Shown here piece by piece: positions 25,460 to 34,068 of a DNA stretch of 64,000 nucleotides (position 1 is its first letter; every line of letters starts with the position of its first letter). The DNA comes from JAICYJ01 sp963797565 (GTDB lineage Bacteria > Actinomycetota > Thermoleophilia > Gaiellales > JAICJC01), in NCBI GenBank assembly GCA_963797565.1, contig CAWCPM010000017.1, forward strand, positions 1-64,000, given 5' to 3'. Both the position numbers and the translations under genes were made by a program. The notes below the pieces were generated by a model. That model ran no database searches and was not told the origin of the DNA. It worked only from the letters and a program-made list of their open reading frames with translations.

Positions 25460-25924
25460 ATGTCGATCACGATCGAACCGCGCAGGCTCAGCGAGCTGAC
25501 CGAGATGACCGCCCGCCAGCAGGCCGAGATGGCCGCCCGCTACGGCGGCGAGGGCGGGTCGGGCGCGCCACCGCGCGACGAGGAGTTCGAGCCGCCCGAC
25601 GGCGTGTTCCTGGTGGCGCTGCGCGAGGGCGTGGTGATCGGCTGCGGCGGCATCTGCCGCCATCCTGAGGGCGGCGGCGAGATCCGGCGCATGTACGTGG
25701 CACCCGAGGCACGCGGCGCCGGCGTCGGCCGGACGGTGCTCGAGGCACTGGAGCAGTGGGCCGTCGAGCTCGGCTTCGACACGCTGCGGCTCGAAACCGG
25801 CGACCGTCTGCTCGACGCGATCCGCCTCTACGAGCGGGCGGGTTACCGGCGCGGCCCCTGCTGGGGGCCGTATCTGACCGATCCCAAGAGCGTCTGCTTC
25901 CGGAAGTCGATGACCGCTCCTTAG
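25460..25924 (+). CDS. GNAT-family N-acetyltransferase
   Basis: 154 residues with a full GNAT fold: acetyl-CoA pyrophosphate loop RMYVAPEARGAGVGRTVLEAL (about 76-96), then LRLETGDRLLDAIRLYERAGY. It probably acetylates a small amine or a protein amine; the substrate is unknown. ATG 25460 follows the broken HAD gene after 40 bp on the same strand. Confidence 0.9.
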   Translation: MSITIEPRRLSELTEMTARQQAEMAARYGGEGGSGAPPRDEEFEPPDGVFLVALREGVVIGCGGICRHPEGGGEIRRMYVAPEARGAGVGRTVLEALEQWAVELGFDTLRLETGDRLLDAIRLYERAGYRRGPCWGPYLTDPKSVCFRKSMTAP

Positions 25925-25930
25925 CGGGCG

Positions 25931-26323
25931 CTACTTCTCCCAGTCGCCGATCTCGTACGCCTTGCCGGGCGTGGCGCCGATCACGAGCAGCGTGGTCGGC
26001 GAGGACGCCGCCTCGAACTTGCGCGTGGTGCCGGGCTCGACCGCGACCACCGCGCCGGCGGCGGCCGTCACCGTCTCACCGTTCAGGGTGACGAGGGCGC
26101 TGCCGCGGTGCACGAAGTACACCTCCTGCTGCCCCGACTCCTGCTCGTGGTGCTCGGGGATCAGCACCTTGCCCTCGTCCTTGGTGACGGCGTTGATGCC
26201 GAACGCGGCGACGCCGAAATGGTGGCGGATCGACTTCCAGGTGTCCGGCCAGTCGGGCTTGACCGGCGGCACCTCATCGACGTGGGCGACGCCCCAGCCG
26301 GTACCGCTCTGCATGGTGCTCAT
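25931..26323 (-). CDS. Cupin-domain protein
   Basis: 130 residues, one beta-barrel domain with a metal-site-like motif PEHHEQESGQQEVYFVHRG and the second cupin block GAVVAVEPGTTRKF. This matches small single-domain cupins that act as binding proteins or simple enzymes. A GGGAG ribosome-binding site precedes ATG 26323. It ends 7 bp from the convergent GNAT gene. Confidence 0.85.
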   Translation of the reverse strand: MSTMQSGTGWGVAHVDEVPPVKPDWPDTWKSIRHHFGVAAFGINAVTKDEGKVLIPEHHEQESGQQEVYFVHRGSALVTLNGETVTAAAGAVVAVEPGTTRKFEAASSPTTLLVIGATPGKAYEIGDWEK

Positions 26324-26380
26324 CTCGCTCCCTTCGCACGGTGTCCGGGCCAGTCTGACAGAACGTTGAGGCTAGATCAT

Positions 26381-26929
26381 CTAGTTCATGCGCGGGTCTT
26401 CGGGCATCCGCGCCAGCAGCCGGTACTGGTCGCCCATGCGCTCGAGCACCGATGACCACAGCCGCTCCGGGTCGGTGCTGAACACGTCGCCGGGCAGGGC
26501 CTGCTCGATGAACCAGGCCTCCTCGTCGATCTCGTCTTCCAGCTGTCCGGTGCTCCAGCCGGCGTATCCGGCGAACACCCGCGCCCGGCTGACCGAGCTG
26601 TGCAGGTTGTCGGGATCCTCGTCGAACTCGAGCGACGCGATCGACCCGCAGATGGCCTCGTCCTCGAGCGGATCGTTGTGGTCGGCGAGCGCGATCACCG
26701 TCTCCGGCTGCACCGGCCCGCCCAGGAAGATCGGCTCGTCGTCGAGCAGCACCGCCCGCAGGTCCGGGACAGCCTCCCGCGCCTCGGTGTCTGAGGGGCG
26801 GTTGAGGACGACGCCGATCGCGCCCTCAGGCGTGTGCTCGAGCAGCAGCACGACGGTGCGCCGGAAGTTGGGATCGAGCAGCATCGGTGCCGCGATCAGC
26901 AGCTGGCCTTTGAGAGAATCGTGCTCCAC
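26381..26929 (-). CDS. YqgE/AlgH-family protein (UPF0301)
   Basis: 182 residues. Landmarks: LKGQLLIAAPMLLDPNFRRTVV at the N-terminus, GAIGVVLNRPSD, FLGGPVQPETVIAL and FAGYAGWSTGQLEDEI. Full length for the family, whose molecular function is not firmly established. The stop TAG comes from a CTAG at 26381. The gene stands 25 bp from the end of the thiamine-precursor binding protein gene. Confidence 0.93.
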   Translation of the reverse strand: MEHDSLKGQLLIAAPMLLDPNFRRTVVLLLEHTPEGAIGVVLNRPSDTEAREAVPDLRAVLLDDEPIFLGGPVQPETVIALADHNDPLEDEAICGSIASLEFDEDPDNLHSSVSRARVFAGYAGWSTGQLEDEIDEEAWFIEQALPGDVFSTDPERLWSSVLERMGDQYRLLARMPEDPRMN

Positions 26930-26954
26930 ACCGGGATTCTAGGCACGACCCGGC

Positions 26955-27929
26955 CTACGGCCTGGCCACCAGCGCGGCGCCGTCGGGTGGGCTCTTGAGC
27001 AGGCCCTGCCCCTGCATCCAGCGGCCGAACCGGTTCCAGGCAGCGGGATCAAGCGATGTCGTATCCAGCAGCCGCAGCGTCTCCGGCACCGACGTCGCCA
27101 GCGCATTCATGTAGTCGCGGGACGAGTTGGCCCGCATCACGGCCAGCGCCGTGGCGGGATGAGCCTTGGCGTAGGCGGTGCCGGCGGCCAGCGCCGAGAC
27201 GAAGGCGCGCACTTCGTGGCGATAGCCGTCGTCGCTCTGCAGCCGCTCGCCGTTCGCCACCACCACCAGCTCGTCGTAGCGGGGCACCCCGTAGCGGTCG
27301 ACCGGGAACACCACCGGATGCAGGCCGCGCGCGGCCAGCTCCGCGCCCTCGATGTTCTGGAAGCCGCCGGCGATCGCGTCGACGCGGCCGGCCAGCAGCG
27401 CCGGCAGCAGGTTGAAGCCGACGGTGACGCGGTGCACGTCCCCGGGGGCGAGGCCGGCGGTGCGGAGCACCGTGTCGACGTAGGCGTTGGTCGAGGCGCT
27501 GCCGTCGACGCCGATGGTCTTGCCGCGCAGTCCGGCGGGCGTCGTGATGCCCTGCTCCGTTGTGATGATCGAGTTGAGGGCGGTGGGGACGATCGCCGCC
27601 ACGGCCACCACGGGCGCGTGCTGCTGCTGTGCGAAGAACAGCTCCGGCTCGTAGGAGATGCCCAGGTCGGTGCGCCCGGCGGCGACCAGCTTGATCGGGT
27701 CGGACACGTCGGTCGGCTGGCGCGGGGTCACGTCCAGGCCGGCGCGGCGGAAGAAGCCGCGGTCGATGGCGGTGTAGAGGCCGACGTGGTCGGGGTTCGG
27801 GTACCAGTCCAGCTGCAGGGATACGTCCTGCGTCGGGTCGGCGCCGTTCGTCGTGGCGGCGCCGCTGCTGCTGCCGCAGCCCGCGGCCAGCGCCAGCACC
27901 GCGAGGAGTGGGAGGAGTCGTCGTGGCAT
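26955..27929 (-). CDS. thiY: ABC transporter substrate-binding lipoprotein, NMT1/ThiY type
   Basis: 324 residues. Lipoprotein signal with lipobox LAAGC (Cys about 18), then an NMT1/THI5-like domain: LQLDWYPNPDHVGLYTAIDRGFF and DLGISYEPELFFAQQ. These bind the pyrimidine precursor HMP or its N-formyl derivative. A TPP riboswitch immediately precedes the start codon, which settles the link to thiamine supply. The permease and ATPase genes lie upstream on the same strand. Confidence 0.92.
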   Translation of the reverse strand: MPRRLLPLLAVLALAAGCGSSSGAATTNGADPTQDVSLQLDWYPNPDHVGLYTAIDRGFFRRAGLDVTPRQPTDVSDPIKLVAAGRTDLGISYEPELFFAQQQHAPVVAVAAIVPTALNSIITTEQGITTPAGLRGKTIGVDGSASTNAYVDTVLRTAGLAPGDVHRVTVGFNLLPALLAGRVDAIAGGFQNIEGAELAARGLHPVVFPVDRYGVPRYDELVVVANGERLQSDDGYRHEVRAFVSALAAGTAYAKAHPATALAVMRANSSRDYMNALATSVPETLRLLDTTSLDPAAWNRFGRWMQGQGLLKSPPDGAALVARP

Positions 27930-27930
27930 T

Positions 27931-28022
27931 GCTTGCGTCCCTTCGCCGGCATGATCCGGATCAGGTTCGACGGGTCGACGCGGTCGCGTCCTCTCAGCCC
28001 CGTTCGGGACTCCCCGGCAAAC
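27931..28022 (-). promoter_or_regulatory. TPP riboswitch (THI element)
   Basis: Read on the minus strand: closing stem P1 GTTTGC (28022-28017) pairs with GCAAGC (27936-27931). The two conserved TPP-binding blocks are present: GGGGCTGAGA and GAACCTGATCCGG, followed by ATGCCGGCGAAGGGA. The ATG of thiY begins one base after P1, and the only good Shine-Dalgarno (AAGGGA) is inside the aptamer, so ligand binding should directly hide it (translational control; inference). No separate expression platform or terminator is visible. Confidence 0.93.
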
Positions 28023-28046
28023 GTGTTCGGGAGGAAGTCTAGATCG

Positions 28047-28778
28047 TCAGCCCTCGCGCGCCCACGGGATCATCACCCGCTCGAGCAGCGTCACCAGCCC
28101 GAACAGGCCCAGCGCCAGCAGCGCCAGCAGCACGATGGCGGCGCCCACCAGCTGGGTGTCGAGCTGGTCGTGCATCGAGTCGGCCAGCCCGCCCGAGCCG
28201 CCCGCGTACTCAGCGAACAGCGCGGCCACGGCGGCGTAGGAGGCGGCGATGCGCGCGCCCGTGAACACGCGCGGCGACGCCCACGGCAGCTCCACCCGCC
28301 AGAAGATCGCCCGCGGCGTGGCGTTCAGCGTGCGCATCGTGCGCCGCAGCTCGGCCGGCGCAGACGCGAACCCGTCGAGCGCGTTCGCGGTGATCGGGAA
28401 GAAGCAGACCAGCGCCACGATCAGCGCCTTCGGCGACAGGCCGAAACCGAGGTAGATCACGAGCAGCGGCGCGATCGCGACGACCGGAATGCTCTGCGAC
28501 GCCACCAGCAGCGGGTAGACGGCCGAGCGCAGCCAGGGCAGGCGCTGCAGCAGGATCGCCGCGCCCAGACCGAGGATCACCGCCAGCGCGAAGCCGAGCA
28601 GCATCTCGCGGGCGGTCACGGCAGCCTGCGACAGCAGCGTGGAGCGCTCGTCCCACAGCGCCGAGGCGATCCCGCTGGGCGACGGCAGCAGGTAGTCGGG
28701 CACCGACCGCAGGTCGACCCAGGCCTCCCATGCGAGCAGCAGCCCCGCCAGCACCCCCACCCAGGCGAACCGTTTCAT
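28047..28778 (-). CDS. thiX: ABC transporter permease for thiamine precursor
   Basis: 243 residues, six helices, with the ABC permease EAA-type loop (EMLLGFALAVILGLGAAI … ALDGFASAPAELRRTMRTLNA). SsuC/ThiX-type family. Its start overlaps the ATPase stop by 4 bp (ATGA), so the two are translated together. The riboswitch follows it rather than preceding it, so this gene may be outside TPP control unless it has another element. Confidence 0.88.
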   Translation of the reverse strand: MKRFAWVGVLAGLLLAWEAWVDLRSVPDYLLPSPSGIASALWDERSTLLSQAAVTAREMLLGFALAVILGLGAAILLQRLPWLRSAVYPLLVASQSIPVVAIAPLLVIYLGFGLSPKALIVALVCFFPITANALDGFASAPAELRRTMRTLNATPRAIFWRVELPWASPRVFTGARIAASYAAVAALFAEYAGGSGGLADSMHDQLDTQLVGAAIVLLALLALGLFGLVTLLERVMIPWAREG

Positions 28779-29491
28779 GACCGCAGCGCCTCCATCACGT
28801 CGTCGCGGCCCAGCTGCGAGCTGGCCGCGTCCAGCAGCAGCCGGCCCGGACGCGGCGACAGCACCGCCACCCGCTCGCAGGTGCGAAGCGCCTCATCAAC
28901 GTCGTGGGTGACGAGCACGACGGTGCGCGGCTCCTGGTCGAGCGTCTCCGCCAGCCACCCGCCCAGCTCCTCCCGCGTGAGCGCGTCCAGCGACGCGAAC
29001 GGCTCGTCCAGCAGCAGCACGCCCTTCCCCGCCAGCAGCGTGCGCAGGAAGGCCACCCGCTGGCGCATGCCTCCAGAAAGCCGCCGCGGCTGCTCCCGCT
29101 CGAAGCCCTCCAGGCCGAAGCGGCGGAACAGCGGCAGCGCCGCCTCCCGCGCCTGGCCGCGGCTGACGCCGGCGTTCATCAGCGGCAGCGCCGCGTTGTC
29201 GAGCGCGCTTCGCCAGGGCAGCAGCAGGTCGTCCTGCGGCATCAGCGCACAGCCGGCCAGACGCCGCTCGGGCAGGTCGCCGCCGGCCACCGAGATGGCG
29301 CCGGCGCGCGGCTGCTCGAGGCCCGCGATCAGGTGCAGCAGCGTGGACTTGCCGCAGCCGCTGGGGCCGACCACCGCCAGGCGGCTGCCGGCCGCGATCT
29401 CGAGGCTGATGTCGTGCAGCACCGACAGCGGCCCGTAGCCGTGGCCGACGTGCTCGATCGAGATCGGGGCGCCGGCCATCGTCGCAATCAC
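28775..29491 (-). CDS. thiZ: ABC transporter ATP-binding protein for thiamine precursor
   Basis: 238 residues: Walker A GPSGCGKS, Q-loop MPQDD, signature RRLSGGMRQRVAF, Walker B VLLLDEPFASLD and the H-loop VLVTHDVDEAL. SsuB/ThiZ-like. GTG 29491 with GGAGG 5 nt upstream; an ATG four codons later is an alternative. It lies 16 bp after the FAH-family gene, so transcription probably comes from upstream of that gene. Confidence 0.9.
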   Translation of the reverse strand: MIATMAGAPISIEHVGHGYGPLSVLHDISLEIAAGSRLAVVGPSGCGKSTLLHLIAGLEQPRAGAISVAGGDLPERRLAGCALMPQDDLLLPWRSALDNAALPLMNAGVSRGQAREAALPLFRRFGLEGFEREQPRRLSGGMRQRVAFLRTLLAGKGVLLLDEPFASLDALTREELGGWLAETLDQEPRTVVLVTHDVDEALRTCERVAVLSPRPGRLLLDAASSQLGRDDVMEALRS

Positions 29492-29507
29492 GGCCGCCTC
29501 CGCGTCA

Positions 29508-30324
29508 TCAGGCCACCGGGTTCTCCAGCGTCGCCACGCCGTCGACCTGGCAGCGCACGACGTCCCCGGCCCGCAGGAACACGGGCGGGTCGCGGAACGC
29601 GCCCACGCCGGCGGGCGTGCCGGTGGCGATCAGGTCGCCCGGCTCGAGCGTGAAGGCCTGCGACAGGTGCGCTATCAGCCGCGGGATGGTGTGGATCATG
29701 CTGCCGGTCGAGGAGTCCTGCATCAGCGCGTCGTTCACCCAGCAGCGGATCGCCAGGTCGTGCGGATCGCGGATCTCGTCGGCGCTGACCATCTCCGCCG
29801 ACAGCGGCGCGAACGTGTCCAGGCTCTTGGCCCGTGTCCACTGGCCGTCGCCGCGCTGCAGGTCGCGCGCGGACACGTCGTTCATGACCGTGTAGCCGGC
29901 CACGTGCTGCCAGGCGCTGCTCTCGTCGATGTGCTTGCCGGGGCGGCCGATCACGACCACCAGCTCGGCCTCCCAGTCCACCTGCGATGGTCAGCGGCGA
30001 CAGGCGGATCGGCTCGCCGTCGGTGATCAGCGCGGACGGGTACTTGGCGAACACCAGCGGCTGGGCCGGCGCCTCGGCGCCCTGCTCGGCCGCGTGCTCA
30101 CGGTAGTTGCGCCCGATGCACATGATCTTGCCGGGGTCGGGCACGGCCGGCAGCGGCTGCACGGCAGCCCGCGGATGCTGGGAGATCGGCCGCGCCCGGT
30201 CGATTCCGCGCGCCAGCAGGTCGCGCATGCCAAGGCCGGTGTCGTGGACGATCTCGCCGTCGCAGATGCCGGCCCGGGGCGGTCCCTCGTCGATGCGGAA
30301 GCTGAGCAGGCGCACGGCCCGCAC
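29508..30324 (-). pseudogene. Fumarylacetoacetate hydrolase-family protein, frameshifted
   Basis: The N-terminal half in one frame reads MRAVRLLSFRIDEGPPRAG … PGKIMCIGRNYREHAAEQG … PLVFAKYPSALI. The conserved C-terminal half continues in another frame as VDWEAELVVVIGRPGKHI, GYTVMNDVSARDLQ, GDLIATGTPAGVG. The shift is near 29984 (one extra base in ACCATCGCAGGTGG). Together they give a normal FAH domain (metal ligands in DWEAEL) that hydrolyses C-C bonds of acyl-pyruvate-like substrates in aromatic or sugar-acid breakdown. Confidence 0.85.
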
Positions 30325-30340
30325 GATAGAGCGTGCGGTG

Positions 30341-31015
30341 CTAGTTGCGCGACTGCAGCAGCAGGATGGCCAGCTGGTAGACCGCGATCAGGGTGCCGAT
30401 CACGTAGGTGAGGGCCGCGGCGGTCAGCACCTTGCGGGCGACCGGCAGCTCATCTGGCATCAGGATCCCCTGCGCGCTCAGCATCTGCATGGCGCGGCGG
30501 CTGGCGCCGAACTCGACCGGCAGCGTCACCAGCTGGAACACCACCGTGACCGCGAAGATCGCGGCGCCGATCAGGATCAGCGGGCTGGCCGCGCTCCCGC
30601 CGGCGGAGGTGAACGCGCCGATCATGACCAGCGGAAACCAGGCCTGCGAGGCAAAGCCGACGGCGGGCGCGAGCGATCCGCGCATGCGGAACAGGGACTC
30701 GCGGCGGGCATCCTGGAACGCGTGCCCGGTCTCGTGGGCGGCGACGGCGACGGCGGCGATCGTGTCCGAGCTGCCCACGGGCTGGCTCAGCCGCATCACC
30801 TTCGCGCGCGGGTCGTAGTGGTCGCTGAGCGAGCCGCCGATCGATTCGATGCCAACGTCCAGGCCGCCCGACTCCAGCATGCGGCGGGCCACCTGGGCCC
30901 CGGTCATCCCGGAGGCGGCGTGCACCTTGGAGCCATCCGCGAAGGCGCGCTTGACCCACATCTGCCCGAGGGCACCGGCGATCAGGGGTGGAATGAACAG
31001 CAGCAGATACAACAT
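30341..31015 (-). CDS. Neutral zinc membrane metallopeptidase, YugP family
   Basis: 224 residues. N-terminal helix, then a catalytic region with HETGH in VAVAAHETGHAFQDA (the HExxH zinc motif), DHYDPRAKVMRLS before it, and three further helices. Matches the Zn-dependent YugP family (PF04298), membrane peptidases of unknown substrate. First of a minus-strand run that includes the FAH-family and ABC genes. The stop TAG is within a CTAG. Confidence 0.9.
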   Translation of the reverse strand: MLYLLLFIPPLIAGALGQMWVKRAFADGSKVHAASGMTGAQVARRMLESGGLDVGIESIGGSLSDHYDPRAKVMRLSQPVGSSDTIAAVAVAAHETGHAFQDARRESLFRMRGSLAPAVGFASQAWFPLVMIGAFTSAGGSAASPLILIGAAIFAVTVVFQLVTLPVEFGASRRAMQMLSAQGILMPDELPVARKVLTAAALTYVIGTLIAVYQLAILLLQSRN

Positions 31016-31122
31016 GTGTCGGCGCCCCTCCTCCGGGCGTTTCGACGAGTATTTGCCTTGAAGGGTAGCCGTTCCTGCATTGCCGAATCGGCCGCGTCAC
31101 ATCACTCGCTAATGTTCGTGGC

Positions 31123-31356
31123 GTGGCTGACATCGCCGAAATCGAGGGGTTGATCCGCACTGCGCTGCCCGGCTCTGAGGTGAGCGTCGAGGACATGGCC
31201 GGCGGCGATCACCTGTACGCCCATGTGCGCGCGCCGCAGTTCACCGGGATGCCGCTGATAGAGCAGCACCGGCTGGTGAACGGCGCAGTCGACCACCTGC
31301 TCGGCCCCGGCCGGCCCATCCACGCACTCAAGATCAAAACGGAGGCAACGCAATGA
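31123..31356 (+). CDS. bolA: BolA-family protein
   Basis: 77 residues, BolA fold: ALPGSEVSVEDMAGGDHLYAHV and LIEQHRLVNGAVDHLL with the conserved RLV/H region. GTG start. BolA proteins pair with monothiol glutaredoxins in iron-sulfur cluster handling and iron signalling; the glutaredoxin gene follows with an ATGA overlap, giving direct genomic support for such a complex. Confidence 0.93.
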   Translation: MADIAEIEGLIRTALPGSEVSVEDMAGGDHLYAHVRAPQFTGMPLIEQHRLVNGAVDHLLGPGRPIHALKIKTEATQ

Positions 31357-31679
31357 TCATCACCGAGGACGAGATCCGCCAGGAGGTGCTGAACTCGATC
31401 GCGCAGAACCGCGTGATGCTGTTCATGAAGGGCACCCCGGAGATGCCGCGCTGCGGCTTCTCGATGCAGACGGTGGCCTGCCTGAAGGACACCGGCGCCG
31501 AATTCGCGGCCATGGACATCCTGCCCGATCCCCGCATCCGGCAGCTGCTGTCCGAGCACTCGGGCTGGCCGACCATCCCGCAGCTGTTCGTAGACGGCGA
31601 GCTGGTGGGCGGATGCGACATCGTCACGGAGCTGCACGAGAGCGGTCAGCTGAAGGAGCTGGTCAACGCCGCCGCATAG
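31353..31679 (+). CDS. grxD: Monothiol glutaredoxin, Grx4 type
   Basis: 108 residues with the CGFS active site (MKGTPEMPRCGFSMQ, Cys about 30) and glutathione-binding WPTIPQLFVDGELVGGCDI. CGFS glutaredoxins bridge a [2Fe-2S] cluster with BolA. The stop is TAG at 31677-31679. A single missing G here (ATAGC for ATGAGC) would explain why the following oxidase gene lacks its start codon. Confidence 0.95.
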   Translation: MIITEDEIRQEVLNSIAQNRVMLFMKGTPEMPRCGFSMQTVACLKDTGAEFAAMDILPDPRIRQLLSEHSGWPTIPQLFVDGELVGGCDIVTELHESGQLKELVNAAA

Positions 31680-31680
31680 C

Positions 31681-32692
31681 ACCGCTGCCGTCGTCGGCGC
31701 GGGCGTGATCGGCCTCTCGGCCGCGCGCGCCCTGCGCGACGACGGGTTCGCGGTCACGGTCTACGAGCAGCACTCGGTGGGCACCCGGCTGGGCAGCTCG
31801 CCCGGGCGCTCGCGCATCTACCGCACCAGCTACCGGCACGACGACTACTGCCGGCTGGCGCGGCGCGCGATCGACGAGTGGATGCGGCTGGATCCGGCGC
31901 TGCTGCTGCGAAACGGCCTGCTCGAGCACGGGCGCGGGGTCGATCAGCACGCGGCGGTGCTGGAGCGCTGCGGCGAGCAGTACAGCTGGCTGGAGCCGGC
32001 CGAGGCCGAGCGGCTGTTCCCGGAGGCGCGGTTCTCCGGCCCGGTGCTGTGGACGCCCGACGCCGGCGCGGTGCTGGCCGACGACGCGCTGGCGCGGCTG
32101 CGGCAGGGCGCTGGAGGTGGTGGAGGGTGCGCGCATCGTCGACCCCTCGCAGCTCGAGGCCGATGCGGTGGTGGTCTGCCCCGGCGCGTGGCTGTCGCGC
32201 CTGTACGATCTGCCCGTGTACGGCCAGATCGAGCAGGTCTGTTTCTTTCGCGGCGCGCCCGACTCGCGGCCGTCGCTGGTCGATCACGGCGGTGAGCTGG
32301 ACGACCGCTTCTGGTACGGGGTGGTGTCGCCGGGCGTTGGCTACAAGGCCGCGCAGGATGGCGCCCGCAAGGGCCCGTTCGACCCCGACCAGCGTGAGCG
32401 CCCGGTGTCGCAGAGGGTGGTCGACGACCTGCGCGCCCACCTTGCCGAGGCGCTGCCCGGCCTCGTCCCCGAGCCCGTGCACCAGGAGGCCTGCCTTTAC
32501 ACGGTCACGCCGGACGGCGACTTCATCCTCGACCAGTTCGACGGTGTGGTTGTCTGCGGCGGCGACAGCGGCCACGCGTTCAAGTTCGGTCCGCTGCTGG
32601 GGCGGCTGTGCGCCGACCTCGCGCAGGGGCGGCCGCTGCCGCCCGAGTGCGACCGCTTCCGGGCCGACCGCTTCGCGAAGGCGGTGACGTGA
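31681..32692 (+). pseudogene. FAD-dependent amine/amino-acid oxidase (DAO/MSOX type), start lost and frameshifted
   Basis: N-terminal FAD motif TAAVVGAGVIGLSAARAL, then SSPGRSRIYRTSY, as in monomeric sarcosine oxidase-like proteins. Near 32105-32112 an extra base shifts the frame; the rest continues as EVVEGARIVDPSQLEADAVV, VVCPGAWLSRLYDLPV and VCGGDSGHAFKFGPLLG. No usable start codon precedes the FAD motif; the first in-frame GTG (31705) would cut it. It links the Grx gene to the amidase gene (GTGA overlap at the end). It should oxidise N-methyl or alpha-amino groups if intact. Confidence 0.82.
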
Positions 32693-34068
32693 GCGTGCAG
32701 GATGCGACCGACCTGGCAACGGCGGTTCGCGCGGGCAACGTGTCGGCCACGGAGGTCGCCCGCTACGCGCTCGACCGGGCCGGCGCCGACGAGCTGGGCG
32801 CAGTCTGGCTGGTGACCGAGGAGCGGGCGCTGCGGGAGGCCGCAGCGGTGGACGCGGCCGTGGCCGCGGGGCGCGACCCGGGTCCGCTCGCGGGCGTGCC
32901 GGTCGGCTGGAAGGACCTGATCGACACCGGCGGCACCCGCACCACCTACGGCAGCGCCATCTACCGCGATCACGTGCCCGAGCGCGATGCCGACGTGGTC
33001 GCCCGGTCGGCCGCCGCCGGCGCCGTCTGCATCGCCAAGCTGAACACGCACGAGCTGGCGTGGGGCGTGACATGTGACAACCCCTGGTTCGGCTCGTGCC
33101 GCAACCCGCACGACCCGACGCGCATCCCGGGCGGGTCGAGCGGCGGATCGGGAGCGGCCGTGGCGGCCGGCATCGTGGCGCTGGCGCCGGGAACCGACAC
33201 CGGCGGCTCCATCCGCTGCCCCGCGTCGGTGTGCGGGATCGTTGGGCTGAAGCCGACCTTCGGGCGGGTCAGCCTGGCTGGGATCAAGCCGCTCTGCCCG
33301 TCGCTCGACCACTGCGGCCCGATGGCCCGGTCGGTACGCGATGCGGCGCTGGCGCTGGAGGTGCTGGCCGGGCCGTCGCCGAACGATCCGCGCACGCAGC
33401 CGCTGCCGGTTCCGCGCTACCGCGACGCGCTGGACGATGGGGTCGAGGGGCGCACGATCGGCGTGGCCGAGCGCTTCTTCTTCGAGCACACCGACCCGGG
33501 CCTGGCCGCGATCGTGCGGGAGGCGGTGGCGCTGCTGGAGCGGGCGGGAGCGCGGCTGGTCGAGGTCGACATGGAGTGGCCGGTCGCGGGGCTGGACGAG
33601 AACAGCTTCTACCTGACCGAGGAGGCCGGGGCGCTCTACGAGCACTGGCCGCAGCGGCGCGCCGATCTGGGGCCGGACGTGGTCGCCGAGATGGAGGCGG
33701 CTGACCGGCTCAGCGGGCGAGAGGCGGGCCACATCATGTTCCTGCGGCTCGCCTACCAGGAGCGGATGCTGGCGAAGATGCACGGGCAGGGCATCGACAT
33801 GATCGTCTCGCCGACCGAGCCGATCACCGCGCCCACGATCGGCACGGTGCGGGTGCCCTTCGCCGGCGAGCAGGACGTGGACGTGACCAGCGTCATGTGC
33901 GGGCTGACGGGCGTGTTCAACACGCTCGGCTGGCCGGCCATCTCCGTGCCCTGCGGGATGGACTCGCTGGGGATGCCGGTGGGGCTGCAGATCGCCGCCC
34001 GGCCCTGGCGTGAGGTCGACTGCCTGGCCGCGGCGGCCGTGGTCGAGCGCGAGCTGGCCGAGACCTAG
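32689..34068 (+). CDS. Amidase, amidase-signature family
   Basis: 459 residues. Ser-cisSer-Lys triad visible: Lys about 75 in VGWKDLIDT, Ser about 150 in PGGSSGGSGAAVA, nucleophile Ser about 174 in TDTGGSIRCPA. GatA-like overall, but no gatB or gatC is present, so a catabolic amidase is likelier. GTG start overlapping the upstream oxidase gene. The stop shares a CTAG with the convergent C45 gene. Confidence 0.93.
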   Translation: MSVQDATDLATAVRAGNVSATEVARYALDRAGADELGAVWLVTEERALREAAAVDAAVAAGRDPGPLAGVPVGWKDLIDTGGTRTTYGSAIYRDHVPERDADVVARSAAAGAVCIAKLNTHELAWGVTCDNPWFGSCRNPHDPTRIPGGSSGGSGAAVAAGIVALAPGTDTGGSIRCPASVCGIVGLKPTFGRVSLAGIKPLCPSLDHCGPMARSVRDAALALEVLAGPSPNDPRTQPLPVPRYRDALDDGVEGRTIGVAERFFFEHTDPGLAAIVREAVALLERAGARLVEVDMEWPVAGLDENSFYLTEEAGALYEHWPQRRADLGPDVVAEMEAADRLSGREAGHIMFLRLAYQERMLAKMHGQGIDMIVSPTEPITAPTIGTVRVPFAGEQDVDVTSVMCGLTGVFNTLGWPAISVPCGMDSLGMPVGLQIAARPWREVDCLAAAAVVERELAET

